Assembly: GCF_040958095.1 (NCBI RefSeq)
Contig: NC_091172.1
Coordinates: 25,534,562-25,598,561, forward strand
Length of the DNA stretch: 64,000 nt
Direction: 5' to 3'
DNA from: Procambarus clarkii
Taxonomy: Eukaryota > Arthropoda > Malacostraca > Decapoda > Cambaridae
How positions within the stretch are numbered: position 1 is the stretch's first letter; each line of letters starts with the position of its first letter. Positions 1-14,113 of this stretch are shown here, piece after piece. The notes beneath the pieces were generated by a model, which made no database searches, had not been told where the DNA came from, and saw only the letters and a list, made by a program, of their open reading frames with translations. A program made the position numbers and the translations under genes.

Positions 1-225
1 TGGAAGTTTGTCTTTCAAATATTTTTTTTTATAACACAATACCCAAAGTTGCCATAAATATATGAACAATAAACAATAACAATAACATTATTCTGAATTT
101 AATACCCAGACTTTTGATCACATATACATAGCATGTGTATAAATACAGAAGTTTTACTCAATAGCTAAATTCAGAAATCGTGATTGACGTTTGTCAACAA
201 ATAACGCCTATAATATTATATAAAA

Positions 226-280
<55 letters not shown>
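226..280. repeat. (ATT)n microsatellite
   Basis: About 18 uninterrupted ATT/TTA triplets in AT-rich non-coding DNA. Confidence 0.95.
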
Positions 281-375
281 GCCAGATAACGATTTCAAAT
301 TATAAAGCAGAAAGTGAAAGTTGCAGAGTTGTGTTCATGTGTGGCCAGGAATGTTATGTATGATATACAAATGGC

Positions 376-945
376 TGTAACATACAGTCTGGTAATGTAT
401 TAGTTGTAGCATACAGTCTGGTAATGTATTAGTTGTAGCATACAGTCTGGTAATGTATTAGTTGTAGCATACAGTCTGGTAATATATTAACTGCAACAAA
501 CAGGCTGCTGTATCTGTAGAATACAGTCTGTTAATGTACAGCTGTAGCCTACAGTCTGTTAATGTATTAGCTGTAACATACAGTCTGTTAATGTATAGCT
601 GTAGCCTGCAGTCTGTTAATGTATTAGCTGTAGCATACAGTCTGTTAATGTATTAGCTGTAACATACAGTCTGTTAATGTATTAGCTGTAACATACAGTC
701 TGTTAATGTGTAGCTGTAGAATACAGTCTGGTATTGTATTAGCTGTAGCATACAGTCTGTTAATGTGTAGCTGTAGAATACAGTCTGGTATTGTATTAGC
801 TGTAACATACAGTCTGTTAATGTGTAGCTGTAGAATACAGTCTGGTATTGTATTAGCTGTAGCATACAGTCTGTTAATGTGTAGCTGTAGAATACAGTCT
901 GGTAATGTATAGCTGTAGCATACAGTCCGGTAATATACCAACTGT
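376..945. repeat. Minisatellite, ~28-30 bp unit
   Basis: Roughly twenty imperfect copies of a unit close to CATACAGTCTGTTAATGTAT followed by TAGCTGTAG. Between about 700 and 900 a higher-order ~60-bp dimer appears, alternating AGAATACAGTCTGGTATTG and AGCATACAGTCTGTTAATG versions. It is open in several frames on both strands only because of its periodicity, so the apparent ORFs there are not genes. Confidence 0.9.
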
Positions 946-2600
946 GACATACTGTCCCGTAATGAAGTAGTTATGCCATAGACTTGAGTAATGGAACAGG
1001 AGAATTATACAGAAGCAACATACTCCCCACCATCCACAGCAAATAATTGATGTATACTGTAAGGTGTTTACGCAGTGTTAAGCTGTGTATTAAGACACCA
1101 ACAATGTCCACAAACTTCATAATATAAGCTTCGATGTATCAGGTGCGGTTTTATGAGATAGGTATAATGCAAAAACATAACTATAAAATTATAACAGGTA
1201 TATTTTGCATGGATTTATTGCATATGCAATGGTTCTCATTCATTGGTGGAGAGTGTGATGAAGATCAAGCAAATTAATCGTATCATATATGTAAATTACA
1301 ATTATTAATTAGTCAATACACATTCATATTTCATAGATATTACTGTTATTTTAGTAGCATGAAAGAGATAATATTATATAGAAAAATAACGTTTTGAGAA
1401 GATATGGAGTTGTTGAAGCAGTAAGTAAGTATTATAGATACAGCAGATATATACAGATATAGACACTGTAGATACAGCAATTTTACAGCTGTAACACCCC
1501 TTCCTGATATTAGCATTCTGGGTTACAGCAATCACTCACCTATGATTCTTTATCAAATTTAACTAAAACAATAATTTAGCTGTGTACGATAACTCTTACA
1601 TTAGCATTCAGGACTACAGCAGATACAGCTATCTGTAGCCGACAAGTATATTATTGCAATAAATGGAGCGATAGTCTTAAATGTAGTAGTATATATATAA
1701 ATGTCTTCTAGGTTTAAAAAAAATATAGTGCTGTATAGAGAAATTATATTTTGGAGGATTTTTCATGAACTTTGCTCAATAGTGTATGTACAGTCTGGCC
1801 AAGAAATGTTTGTATCTCAATGTTTCTTATTATACAAATGAGAACTGTTATACATTTACTAATTTTGTTAAATAGCAATGCAGCTATTATTATTATTTTT
1901 CTTTGGAAAAAGGTATGGATAGAGGAGGAACTACCTGATTAATTGACCTATGAGGCAAGGGGAATTATTACCCCTAATACCTGATCATGTAACGCTGGTG
2001 TAAGGCTATCCATCCTGGGTATGATATCCAGGCTCTTGCAGAGATTATGGGAATATATATTTTTAGTACCACAACTGCACTGTCCAGCCAAGGAAGACTG
2101 AGGAAGCCATTCTCAGAATAAAATTTTGATTTGTATTAATTTTGTATAATCTTACACTCTTTAGCTTTCATAAAGATACGAGTAAAGAGTTATAAAGGGT
2201 AGTAGGACCTGTCTCCAGTAGAACTAAATTTAATTTGCAGTTGTTGGTTATCTTACAACATTGTCCTTAGTAATTTGTCCTCCTCAGCCAGTTTGTGTTT
2301 TTCTCTACGTGTTACAACTGTATATATAATTGTTAGTCACAAAGGAAATCATTCGTTTTAAATTATGCTTGCATGCTGTTATCTATGCAAGGTATTTAGC
2401 TTATGCTGTACAGTATCAATGCTGCCCTTCGTGTTGCCTTAAATCTAAGATATGATGACATAACCTTAAGTTTATAGCCCATATGTACTGGGGTAGTGAA
2501 GGTGCCATGGTTGTAAATGTCCGCTGTTATTGTAGTGCTTTAGAAAACTATACTGGCATGGTGAAATGCTGATCTGGTGTTCACATACAAGCAAGGTTTG
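946..2600. other. AT-rich non-coding DNA, nothing recognised
   Basis: No ORF, exon or recognisable element is supported. Scattered CAGTCTGG-like and ACAGCAGATA motifs (1440-1640, 1790) may be decayed relatives of the adjacent minisatellite. Confidence 0.5.
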
Positions 2601-2611
2601 GGTTGTCAGGT

Positions 2612-2616
<5 letters not shown>

Positions 2617-2707
<91 letters not shown>
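2617..2707. repeat. (GT)n microsatellite
   Basis: About 45 GT dinucleotides. It directly abuts the 3' end of a short LINE fragment that reads on the - strand. Confidence 0.97.
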
Positions 2708-2710
<3 letters not shown>

Positions 2711-2923
2711 CACCTCACTTATTTGTGCTTGCGGTGATTGAGCTTTGGCTCTTTGATCCCGCCTCTCAACTGTCAATCAACTGGTGTACAGATTCCTGAG
2801 CCTACTGGGCTCTATCATATCTACATTTGAAACTGTGTATGGAGTCAGCCTCCACCACATCACTGCCTAATGCATTCCATCCGTTAACTACTCTGACACT
2901 GAAAAAGTTCCTTCTAACGTCCC
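2708..2923 (-). mobile_element. 5'-truncated CR1/Jockey-like LINE copy (3' end only)
   Basis: On the - strand this is a diverged duplicate of the last ~215 bases of the adjacent longer LINE. It covers the final codons and 3' UTR and stops at the same boundary, GGTGAGTA followed by (AC)n. It is bounded by GT tracts on both sides. Confidence 0.85.
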
Positions 2924-2948
2924 TGTGTGTGTGTGTGTGTGTGTGTAC

Positions 2949-5407
<2,459 letters not shown>

Positions 5408-5420
5408 TTGTGTGTTGTGT

Positions 5421-5470
5421 GTTGATACTCACCTAATTGTGATTGCAGGGTTAAGCTTAGGCTCTTTGGT
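5421..5470 (-). mobile_element. Third CR1/Jockey-like LINE 3' tail fragment
   Basis: About 45 bases starting ACTCACCTAATTGTGATTGC and continuing through GGCTCTTTGGT (+ strand) match the extreme 3' end of the same LINE family. They again abut a GT-rich tract, making a third copy in the chain. Confidence 0.7.
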
Positions 5471-6140
5471 ATGTGTGGGTGTATGTGTGGGGGGTTTACG
5501 TAGGGAATATTGCATGTGTTTGTATATAAGTGCACATACATACATATATACATCTACACATACCAAACACACATATATATTAAGGATTATATAAAACAAG
5601 ACTAGATTATTGTAAGCAGGTCAAATTGTTAACTAACTTTGTAAGACTGGAAGTACCGGTAGTACACACTGTACTGTGTTTACATGAAGTCATAAGTCGA
5701 ATTATTGTATGTGGTGGCAACTGTCACTCAAACGCTGGTGTACTTTAGTATTTCATTTACATTCACATTTATATAAATAATAGGCTTTTATGTGGGCGCT
5801 GAGCTCTATCTCTATATTCCCTCTCAAAGGAAAGATGAGGCTTTTTATAGGTACAAATCTCGCTATAATCTTATTTTCTTTCCGTGTCCATGAGCTTATA
5901 GCTAAGTAGGTAGCAGAAAGCGACATAACTAATTCTTTGAAATATATATAAAAAGAGTTTGAAAACACTCTGGAATATTTATATCTGTCTGATGTCAGAT
6001 TACAAAGGTATTACTGCAAACTGTATTTATCAAGTATTTTGCTTGATGCAAAACAAATTAGTTTAAACAAAACGGAACAGAAAAACATCCAGCAGAAGCC
6101 ATAGTGACGCCTCTCGTGTTTTGATTGGATGTGATGGAAT
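5471..6140. other. AT-rich non-coding DNA, nothing recognised
   Basis: No exon, ORF or element could be supported. Confidence 0.4.
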
Positions 6141-6800
6141 TATCTCTTGTTGTCAAACATTTTCCTGGTTCATTCTTCATGTTTGTTTTATTTAGTTGCT
6201 ATTTGTCACTGTGTCTCCATCTTTAGCACATCCTTGACTGCACTCAGCTCCCCAAGGCATAACTGTGACGTGCTGCAGGTGTCTGGAGATAGGCACTTAT
6301 GTAATGAAATAATCAGTGTTGGAGTCAGAGTTTGTCTCCTGTGGATTCCTTCCCATATTGGTCTCCGAATGCATGACAATAATTACTATTTGGGACTGCC
6401 TTTGAGCAGTCTGAGAGCAGTAATATTCCGAGAACAGCAACAAAATCTAATAGATTTGAAGCAAAGTGAAATTCACACCAGTTACTCCGTCTATCATTCT
6501 ATTATTTAGGAAGAACCGCAGGTCTATAGGTCATCCAATAAGGAATTTATATGAGGTTAAACAGACTTGTAGATGTTACCTCTGCTAGGCTTGGGCTCGG
6601 CTACAAAGTACCTCTGGGAGTTTGCGTCATCTGCTGATGTAGATTTGACTAACTGTAAACTCGGTCAGCAGAACTATTCTCATCTTTGCGTCATTATATA
6701 ATTGAATGCAAAAATATCGCCGAATACAGAGATAATTCTATCAAAGGGGTTCAGAAATGTGTAAGTACTTCAGTCATAATGTAGTAATATGCCAAAAGGA
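6141..6800 (+). pseudogene. Decayed RNase H end of a LINE
   Basis: The translated + strand near 6330-6375 contains CLLWIPSHIGLR, the strongly conserved end of LINE-encoded RNase H domains, followed by a degraded C-terminal extension (SSLRAVIFREQQQNLI). Stops and frame changes interrupt it from ~6510 on. No intact ORF, so an old relic. Confidence 0.6.
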
Positions 6801-7039
6801 ATCTTAGATAAGTATTCAAAGTTTGCTTATTCTAGGGTGCAGCCTGTCCATGACTGTAAACTGCCGCCCAGTTGGGTGGGTGTGGAGCAGGACTAGTAAC
6901 TGTATGACTGACTCTCCGCAGATGTGAACTGTCATATACAGAGACTGTTATGAGCCACTTCTTGAATCACTTTTGAAATAAAAAAAACTATTGATATATG
7001 AATATGCATTTGTGTAAAAAAAATGGTATAACTAGCTTC

Positions 7040-7175
7040 ACAAAATTGTCACTTGCTTAGTTAAATGAACTGTAGGGTTCAGTTCTTGAACCCATTATGT
7101 GCCTCTGTAACCCTTTCCACCACCGCCTACGGGATCGGTATGGGGGTGCATAATAAATGACTTAACTGAAGACAA
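7040..7175 (+). repeat. LINE 3'-tail repeat, copy 1
   Basis: Contains GTGCCTCTGTAACC, CCACCGCC and TATGGGGGTGCATAATAAATG. The same tail closes the LINE near 12575 in this window, so this is probably a solo 3' end of that family. Confidence 0.65.
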
Positions 7176-7624
7176 AAAACTTTAGCACACTGTGAGCTAC
7201 GATTATAACTCGCTATAATTTAAGTATTTCAAGCATTTAACAAGGCCATATGAAGACAAATTCAGTAGGCAAGCTTTAAGAGTGAAACTTTTAATGGTTG
7301 CCCCAAAACTTTATACAGGAATTTAAATATCATTTATTTACATTTCCTTATCAGGAATTTAAATACCATGAATGGAACCAAGCTGGTTTGAGTCCCTCAT
7401 TATAAGACATGGCTGACATTTAGTCGAAGAATGTTACAAATCCTCGTAACCTCAACAATATTTTGTGTATGCAATGTACAGTTTTACTTGCTAGAGTTAT
7501 TAGGAAACATTTATTGCTTTATTTTTGCAAGTAAAGAGAAAAGATGCCTCTGTGTTTCAGTGTTATATCTTGTTCATGTAGCAACAGACATCATACCTGG
7601 TTCTGTTTAAAAGGAAGTTAGTTT

Positions 7625-7745
7625 AGTTAATTTTGTATACACCCCATACCCATCCTGTGGGCGGTAGTGGAAAAGGTTACAGAGGCACATAATGGGCCCC
7701 CCACAATTCATTTAGCTAAGCAAGTTACAGTCTTGATGAGATAGC
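7625..7745 (-). repeat. LINE 3'-tail repeat, copy 2 (inverted)
   Basis: The reverse complement reads CACTTGC-like sequence, TTAGCTAAATGAA, CCCATTATGTGCCTCTGTAA and CCACTACCGCCCACAGGAT, matching the copy at 7040-7175 along most of its length. The two form a loose inverted repeat about 450 bp apart. Confidence 0.65.
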
Positions 7746-7839
7746 TACAAAATTCAATACACAGCTTCACACCAACAATGGGCTCGAGACTGACCACAAA
7801 TACAGTTTTCTAAATTAAGCAACTGACATATGTGGAGAG

Positions 7840-7920
7840 TTAGTGCCACAATTGATATATTTATCCCGCACACCGCCCCTACCCAGTGGGCAGCGGTGGA
7901 TTAAGATTAAGGAAGGTAAC
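7840..7920 (-). repeat. LINE 3'-tail repeat, copy 3 (degraded)
   Basis: Contains CCGCACACCGCCCCTACCCA then GTGGGCAGCGGTGGATTAAG, resembling the CACCGCC...GGTATGGGG tail in reverse orientation. Divergence is high. Confidence 0.4.
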
Positions 7921-8169
7921 AGTTTTATTTCGTAAATTTAAGTTTATAATTGTATATCTATTGCCACCTCCCGAGGAAGTTCAAAATATCAAAGTATAGT
8001 ACTTTTAAAGTCTCTATCAAGCCGAGAGTAAATCCAATCTAGTTAAGCAATAATCATTATCATATTCTTCAGTACGTGGTACGACATTTACACTTATTTA
8101 ACTGATAAATTACATTGGGTTGTGTTCCATGATTGTTTTTGTTTTTAGCCATGTCTGGTGCATGGTGTA

Positions 8170-8243
8170 CTTATATATACATGTATATATGTATATATAT
8201 ACCAACATGTATATATATATGTTGGTATACTTATACCAACAAT
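8170..8243. repeat. AT-rich palindromic microsatellite
   Basis: A (TATA/TACA) tract contains TACCAACATGTATATATATA followed by TGTTGGTA, a strong hairpin. Confidence 0.75.
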
Positions 8244-8499
8244 GACAAAACAATCCCTGTTTTCGTGTTTATTTTGGTCACGAAACATTATTGTGTGAAC
8301 TTATGTTTGTTGTTAGTCAGGTCTAAATAAATGAAATAAAAATAATTTGATTGATAAATTTAACCCTTGGTACGCAGGGCCTATGCTCCTGAGTGGGAGC
8401 TGAGAGGAACGACAACATTGCTAAGAGAACTGAGGGGAACCCAGATCGTAGATATTTTATCAATCCTGATTGTAGTACTGATGTCAAAGCTTATACGGT

Positions 8500-8735
8500 C
8501 TTGGATCACTTCACGAGAAGCTTTTGATTACATCAGTGGAATTCTGTGATCATTTGAAGAGAACTTTGTGATCACTTTAATTTAATTCTGTGATCATTTG
8601 AAGAGAACCCTTGTGCTCACTTCAGTAGAATTCTGCGATGACAACAAGAGAACCTGTTGGTCACTTCAGTAAAATCCTGTGACCACTTCCGAACCTTGTG
8701 GTCACTTTAATAGTATTCTGTGTTGCCAATCTTAT
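8500..8735. repeat. Degenerate tandem repeat, ~40-bp unit
   Basis: About five imperfect copies of a unit resembling AATTCTGTGATCATTTGAAG then AGAACCTTGTGATCACTTCA. Copies drift in length and sequence. Confidence 0.7.
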
Positions 8736-8739
8736 CAAA

Positions 8740-9500
8740 CTGAATACAGTATTTCTATTGTATGCAATGTACTATCTAATGATATTCCACTATATCTGTA
8801 CCCTGAGTTAGACGTGTCTTGCACGCTCATCAGCAAAACTAGTAAGGAAAACCCAGGACTCCTCAAAGCAACAACACTTGAAACTATCGATTCCTTTATA
8901 GGTAACTTAGAGTAACTTAGGCCTTTAACTTAGGGTAAGTTTAGGCCCTAACTTAGGGCCACACAAGCACTATCCTTCCACTGATAGCTCTGTTCGAATG
9001 TCAACAGGTCGCACTGCAGCACCCTGTAGAATATACAAAGACAACAGATGTTCACAGACCACAAGTGTAAGACTGACCTACCTCCACACATATAGAATTA
9101 GCTGCACTGCAACCTGCAACTAACACACTAAAAAAAACAGTGGAGGAATAATTTTCTGTGATTCAAAGACAGCTCTTCAAGCACTGAAAAACCCAACATG
9201 CAAAATAGATACTAGGAATTATTACACATCTCAACAGTTTCAATCTGATTTGTATAGATACTATCTCACTTATAGGTGTTGTCTAGCATGATGACATATA
9301 GACAAGGCAGCTAAAACTGCATGGGATAAGCCTACAATTGAGTTAAATCTGGGTATTCCAATCTCTGTTGTAAAAGCCGCAGTATTTCAAGAAATTAGGG
9401 AGGGCAGAAGAGCTGTCACTGATACTCAAGGGCCAGAAAGCACGAGTATAAAGAGTTATGTTTAGAACCGAGAACTATATCCAGTCTATTAGATCCAGGG
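8740..9500 (+). pseudogene. Decayed LINE RNase H region
   Basis: Broken + strand frames give LLKATTLETIDSFI, a TDHKC-like stretch, CDSKTALQALKNP-like residues near 9160-9190, then IDTRNYYTSQQFQ and IDKAAKTAWDK. This order resembles the RNase H and C-terminal extension of I-like LINEs. Many stops and indels, so an ancient copy. Confidence 0.5.
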
Positions 9501-9507
9501 AGCTATT

Positions 9508-9770
9508 ACCAGTCTCCGTGGTGTAGTGGTAAGACACTCGCCTGGCGTTCCGCGAGCGCTTTGTCATGGGTTTGTATCCTGGCCGGGGAGGATTTACTGG
9601 ACGCAAATCCTTAACTGTAGCCTCTGTTTAACTCAACAGTAAAATGGGTACTACTACAGGTTGTAAAAATGATTCTTCGTGGGAGTCGTATTCCAGGGAC
9701 CTGCCCGAAACGCTACGCTTGCTAGTGGATGCACAAGAATGTAACAACTCTTATATATATCTCAAAAAAA
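9508..9770 (+). mobile_element. tRNA-derived SINE with conserved core
   Basis: Starts GTCTCCGTGGTGTAGTGGTA: TGGTGTAGTGG is a good pol III A box, and GGTTTGTATCC about 50 bases on is a near-consensus B box. The body continues GCAAATCCTTAACTGTAGCC and then a core CCTGCCCGAAACGCTACGC, ending in an A-rich run at about 9764-9777. It is not a functional tRNA gene: the acceptor arms do not pair cleanly and it is fused to a long body. Confidence 0.85.
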
Positions 9771-9799
9771 AAAAAAATATGTACGGACACCATATAGTG

Positions 9800-9965
9800 A
9801 ACAGTGCTCGGGGGTCGTATACCTTAAGGACTACGACCCCCGAGCACTTACGTAGACCTTAAAGACTACGGTTCGATCCCCGGCTGAGACAGAAACCAGT
9901 GAGCAGAGTTTCTTTCACCTGATGCGTATGTTCACCTAGCAGTAAATAGGTATCTGGGAGTTAGA
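9800..9965 (+). mobile_element. tRNA-derived SINE of a second family, with a perfect hairpin at its head
   Basis: Contains the B box GGTTCGATCCCC, then GAGTTTCTTTCACCTGATGC and TTCACCTAGCAGTAAATAGG, a body shared with several other copies in this window. Its 5' end is a 16-bp perfect inverted repeat (9804-9819 with 9832-9847) in place of the usual A-box half. Confidence 0.75.
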
Positions 9966-10430
9966 CAGCTGCTTCCTGGGAATGTGCGTGTGTAGAGAAA
10001 AATATATGTAGTAGACATAATAGAGGAAAAATAGACGGGCTAGAAAAGTGGGGCCCAAGAGCTGATAGCTCGATTCTGCAGGTACAAATAGTAAATAACC
10101 TCTTTCTGTCCCCCCGACACAAAATGAATTTTAAAAATAAAGGGGATAACGATGACAAGCGTCAACTATTAAATTCTGAAATCCGACGGTAGTTTCTTTA
10201 ACATTAATAATTACATATTAAGTAAACATTTCTTAATCTCTCTTTTCAACTCGTTGGGAGACGTGCAACTTTTAATTATATATGGGAGGTCATTCCACAA
10301 TTTGGAACCCTGATTTGCATAGCATTTCTACTTTGGATTCCTAGAGTTTCACTCTAGGAATATCAGACAGACATTTGTTTCTCGCGTGGTGCACATGAGG
10401 TCTATTACAACCACTCTACGAAGCGTAACA
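9966..10430 (-). pseudogene. LINE 3'-end relic
   Basis: Broken - strand frames resemble the C-terminal tail of Jockey-type RT (a WN-x-LP-like segment followed by short charged residues and a 3' UTR). No continuous ORF. The assignment rests on style and neighbouring repeats. Confidence 0.35.
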
Positions 10431-10589
10431 CCCCCGTGACCCCGTGGCGATGTTGGCACCTGCAGGCGTCCCAACCATTCAGGCAGTTGAAGGAAGGTTC
10501 CGTACACCAAAACGTAACCCAATTAGTCTGTCCTCAGATCAAATCCATTACCATGAGAAACCGCACCTCTCTTCAAACCACCTTCATAT

Positions 10590-10705
10590 TTGCCCGAAAC
10601 GCTGTGCGTATCTGTGGCTTCAGACATTGTATGTACTAGCTCTATCTATTAATCCAACATTATGTATGTAACTCATTTTCAATTACCTTTACCTGAATAA
10701 ACATA
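10590..10705 (+). repeat. Repeat tail carrying the CCCGAAACGCT core
   Basis: Reads TTTGCCCGAAACGCTGTGCG, then TGTATGTACTAGCTCTATCT and TTACCTGAATAAACATATTA. The inverted copy at 21316-21450 has the same order of blocks, so it is a dispersed family. Confidence 0.75.
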
Positions 10706-11019
10706 TTATCTTATCCTATCTTACCTAGATAGTCATCTAGATATTTCTGATGGTCTGAAAGCATATTACGGTTCCAGTAATAGTCTTTTTGTAAACTGGC
10801 AAGTGAACCTTTGTCCTAACCAGAGTTTCTCAGGTTATACCTTTAAATACCTATAGCTCCTTAGTAGAGGACACAGGCAAAGCCAGTGTTCAAATGGAAT
10901 AAGGGAGTATGGAGTATATAAAAAATATAGTAAAAAGCAAGAAAAAAGAGACAATAACAAGATGACAATTTAAAAAAATAAAATTAAACCCTTTTGAATG
11001 GAAAGGCAGAGCTATAGGT

Positions 11020-12580
11020 ACTTTACGTGGTTACTGAAACGTGGTTAAAAGAGGATACTACTCAACTCTTCAACATACCTAACTACTCAGCTATTCACAA
11101 CTGTCGCCCTGTACAAAGAGGTGGTGGTACTTCTTTTTACTACCACCAAGAACTGACTTGCTTAAAAATAATTAAAACTAATGCTAATGATATTCCATCT
11201 TCCAGTACTAATGTTCAGGACTATCTTACAGGTAACTACCCGCAGTCTCTGTACCTAACGTCCGCTTATTCCACTGATGTAAATGAGGTAATCCTTTCCT
11301 TTAAGACCAAGTCTAGTGCCCTTGCGGAGATACCAACTCTAATCTACATAGAAACCTCCAGATCTTTAGCCCCTGCCATTGCATTGCTCTACAACAAGTC
11401 ACTTGAACTCCAAACTTTTCCAGATATTCTAAGAAAGCGAGAGTAACCCCAGTTCATAAATGTGGTGATCTCACTGATGTCAACAACTTCAGACGTATAT
11501 CAATTCTGCCAAACTTGTCAAAAATATTTGAAAAACTAATCTACAAGCAGCTTTACTCTTATCTAGCCAAACACAATATACTAAGCTCTTGTCAATATGG
11601 CTTCAGACCCAAAAAAGCACTAACGAAGCATTTATTAGTATGATTAATTTGATACATGCAGCTCTTGATAAAAAGGAGTTCCCTGTTGGGTTATTTGTGA
11701 ACCTACGTAAGGCTTTCGACACTGTCAACCACCAAAACCTTCTTCTTAAATTACATCATTATGGAGTCAGAGGTGCAATACCTTCAGTCTTACCTTACTG
11801 ACAGGCTCCAGTATGTTTCTGTGAATAATTCCATTTCTCCGACACTACCTATAAATATTGGTGTTCCACAGGGCAGCATACTTGGCCCTCTCCTCTTTCT
11901 CATCTACATTAATGACCTTCCAAATGCCTCTCAACACCTCAAACCAACCTTATTTGCTGATGACACAACTTTCATTTTCTCCAGTCCTGACCCTCTTGCT
12001 CTAAATGTCACTGTGAATACTAAACTAAATAAAGTCCATCTTTGACTAACTGTTAACAAACTCACCCTTAACATTGACAAAACTTTCTATATTTTGTTTG
12101 GAAATAAATCCTCAAATGAAATTAATCTAAGAATAAACAATATACAAATCAGTAGTAAAGTTGATGGTAAATTCCTTGGTGTCCTCATCGATAACAAGCT
12201 GAATTTCCAGGGACACATTTTAAATATAGCAAAAAAAAGTTTCTAAAACTGTTGGCATTCTTTCTAAGATCAGATATTATGTTCCTCCTCCTGCCCTGGT
12301 GACGCTCTATTATTCTCTCATCTATCCTTATCTCAACTATGGTATTTGTGCTTGGGGTTCTACTACCCAAAATCATTTACGTGCTCTAATTACCCAACAC
12401 AAAGCTGCTATTAGAACAATATCTAACTCTGGCCCCAGACAGCACTCGGTACCCTTACTCAAATCTCTGCTGAATATGTTAGATATTAACCCTTATCTAG
12501 CTAGTTAATATCTAGCCTCTGTAACCCTTTTCACTACCGCCCACAAGATAGGTATGGGGTGCATAATAAATGAACTTAAC
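11020..12580 (+). mobile_element. Jockey/CR1-like LINE, internally deleted and frameshifted
   Basis: Endonuclease piece VTETWLKEDTTQL at 11027 is followed within ~200 bases by the RT N-terminus, so roughly the second half of the endonuclease is missing. RT blocks follow across several frames: PVHKCGDLTDVNNFR, QYGFRPKKAL, LRKAFDTVNHQNLL, GVPQGSILGPLLFLIYINDL, FADDTTFIF, FLGVLIDNKLNF, and LIYPYLNYGICAWG. The 3' tail GCCTCTGTAACCCTTTTCAC then GGGGTGCATAATAAATGAAC matches the solo tails at 7040 and 7640. Frameshifts near 11443, 11640, 11790 and 12240 inactivate it. Confidence 0.85.
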
Positions 12581-12974
12581 TAACTGTGAGTACCCTGTTA
12601 TCAATGATTTTATATCACACGGCATAAGATACTTTGAGGTTTGAAACTATTTCATTCGCTTACGGATATTTGAAGATATTATAACGTATTGTAATCAAAA
12701 TTTTCTAGTGCAGGCTATCAAACTAGGCTTAATTATCTCATATTTTCCACCGATTCCATGGATGACTAACGATTCTGTAAGATGGAGGATGTCAGATGAA
12801 CTATTACCTCTCTCTTGACCTATAATCAGTAATCTCTCACATAGAGAGGGAAGCAGCACACTGCAGTATACCTAAGCTTGCTAATAATAATATACAAAAT
12901 AGATTAGGCTATTTTCGCGGTTTTAGTTTCACCTGAAAATAAATCTGAACCTATACTTCTGCTGGAAATAACCA

Positions 12975-13210
12975 GAAGAGCAGTCGGCTCACAACGCTCG
13001 AATTGATCCTGGGTTCGATACCCCCAGCAAGGCTAAGACGTTTGGGGCCCATTTCTCCCCACCTGATGCTCATATTCACCTAGTAGTAAATAGGCACCCG
13101 GAAGGTAGTTCGCTGTTTAATTGGATGCATCCTGAGGAAAATCAGCAGCTGGCTTTGTGGGACCTCGAAATAAGCCTAGGAGCTAGCTTTAATGTCCACC
13201 TCAAAAGGAA
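12975..13210 (+). mobile_element. tRNA-derived SINE (diverged)
   Basis: B box GGGTTCGATACCCC at about 13010, then CCCACCTGATGCTCATATTC and CACCTAGTAGTAAATAGGCA, the body of the family also seen at 9800 and 41037. Confidence 0.75.
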
Positions 13211-13227
13211 ACTAAATCTGATTAGGT

Positions 13228-13370
13228 TCTTTTTATTTATTTATTTATTTATATACAAGAAGGTACATTGGGTTTGTGAGAATACATAGCATAGTATTTA
13301 CAATCTTGTAAAGCCACTAGTACGCACAGCGTTTCGGGCAGGTCCTTAATCTAACAGATAATTTTAAGTA
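13228..13370 (-). repeat. Inverted repeat-tail copy with the CCCGAAACGCT core
   Basis: Begins TTTATTTATTTATTTATATA and contains AAGCCACTAGTACGCACAGC then GTTTCGGGCAGGTCC, the reverse complement of the core in the 9508 SINE. Confidence 0.75.
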
Positions 13371-13919
13371 GGTAAATTCTAGCAGAATTAATAAAATGAT
13401 AACAGATACATTGTAAGAAAAAAATGAGATGAGAGAGATTAGTAAGTATATTAAAGCACATTCGTATATTAAAGCTCTGATTGATTACATTGACAGCTTG
13501 ATTGCTAATTTAAACAAGATTCAAAGATTTAAACAAAATTTTCTCGTAGTTTCTCCTACACAATACACGAAACAATTCCGTTTTTCTTAATATCTACTGA
13601 ACAATGCAGTTGAGACAGTCCGTTTTCTTGGAGCTTATGTTGAAACTAAAACTGTGGTGTTATTTTCTTTAGAAAATAAATATTAGGGGATTGTTTCTGT
13701 TAGTCCCCCCTAAAATTATTTCTGCTACAGTTACAATTTCCTCACAATTTTTCATGAAAATGAACCTGATCCGGCGGTTTTTCATATTGTACATTGAAAA
13801 TAAATCAAAGGTGGTCCTTATCTCGTAATTTAGAATTGTCAAATACATCCGAGATGATACATTTTCTTGTACTTTCCCTTGAAAATAGATGTAAGAGTGT
13901 CCGTTTTCTCTGGTTGTTA

Positions 13920-14113
13920 AGTAGTGTTGGTGGTGTGAGGACATTGTTGTTGTTGTTGGGGCAGCGGCCGCCAGGTGACAGTGTGGCTCCAGGTGGGTCT
14001 GGCTCCTGTTGTTGGTGGTGCAGCTCTCCTCCCTCGCCTGCCGCACCGCTCACGCCTCCTTCCCCTCTCTCGCTAAGCCGCCAGAGACCGGGAAAGAGTT
14101 GTGAGAGGCGAGG
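13920..14113 (+). promoter_or_regulatory. Jagunal GC-rich promoter / 5' UTR region
   Basis: The sequence turns abruptly GC- and CpG-rich from about 13950 to 14470, including a NotI-like GCGGCCGC near 13964, against an AT-rich background. It directly precedes and covers the Jagunal start exon. This fits a CpG-type housekeeping promoter with a short 5' UTR. I see no convincing TATA box and cannot place the start site. Confidence 0.5.

Noticed and set aside
645-950. 101-codon - ORF with internal repeats
   Set aside because: Arises from the minisatellite; open frames also occur in two other frames.
2566-2799. 77-codon + ORF rich in Cys-Val
   Set aside because: It is translation of the GT microsatellite.
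9508-9585. Functional tRNA gene
   Set aside because: The head is fused to a long SINE body, with mispaired stems and a mutated B box.
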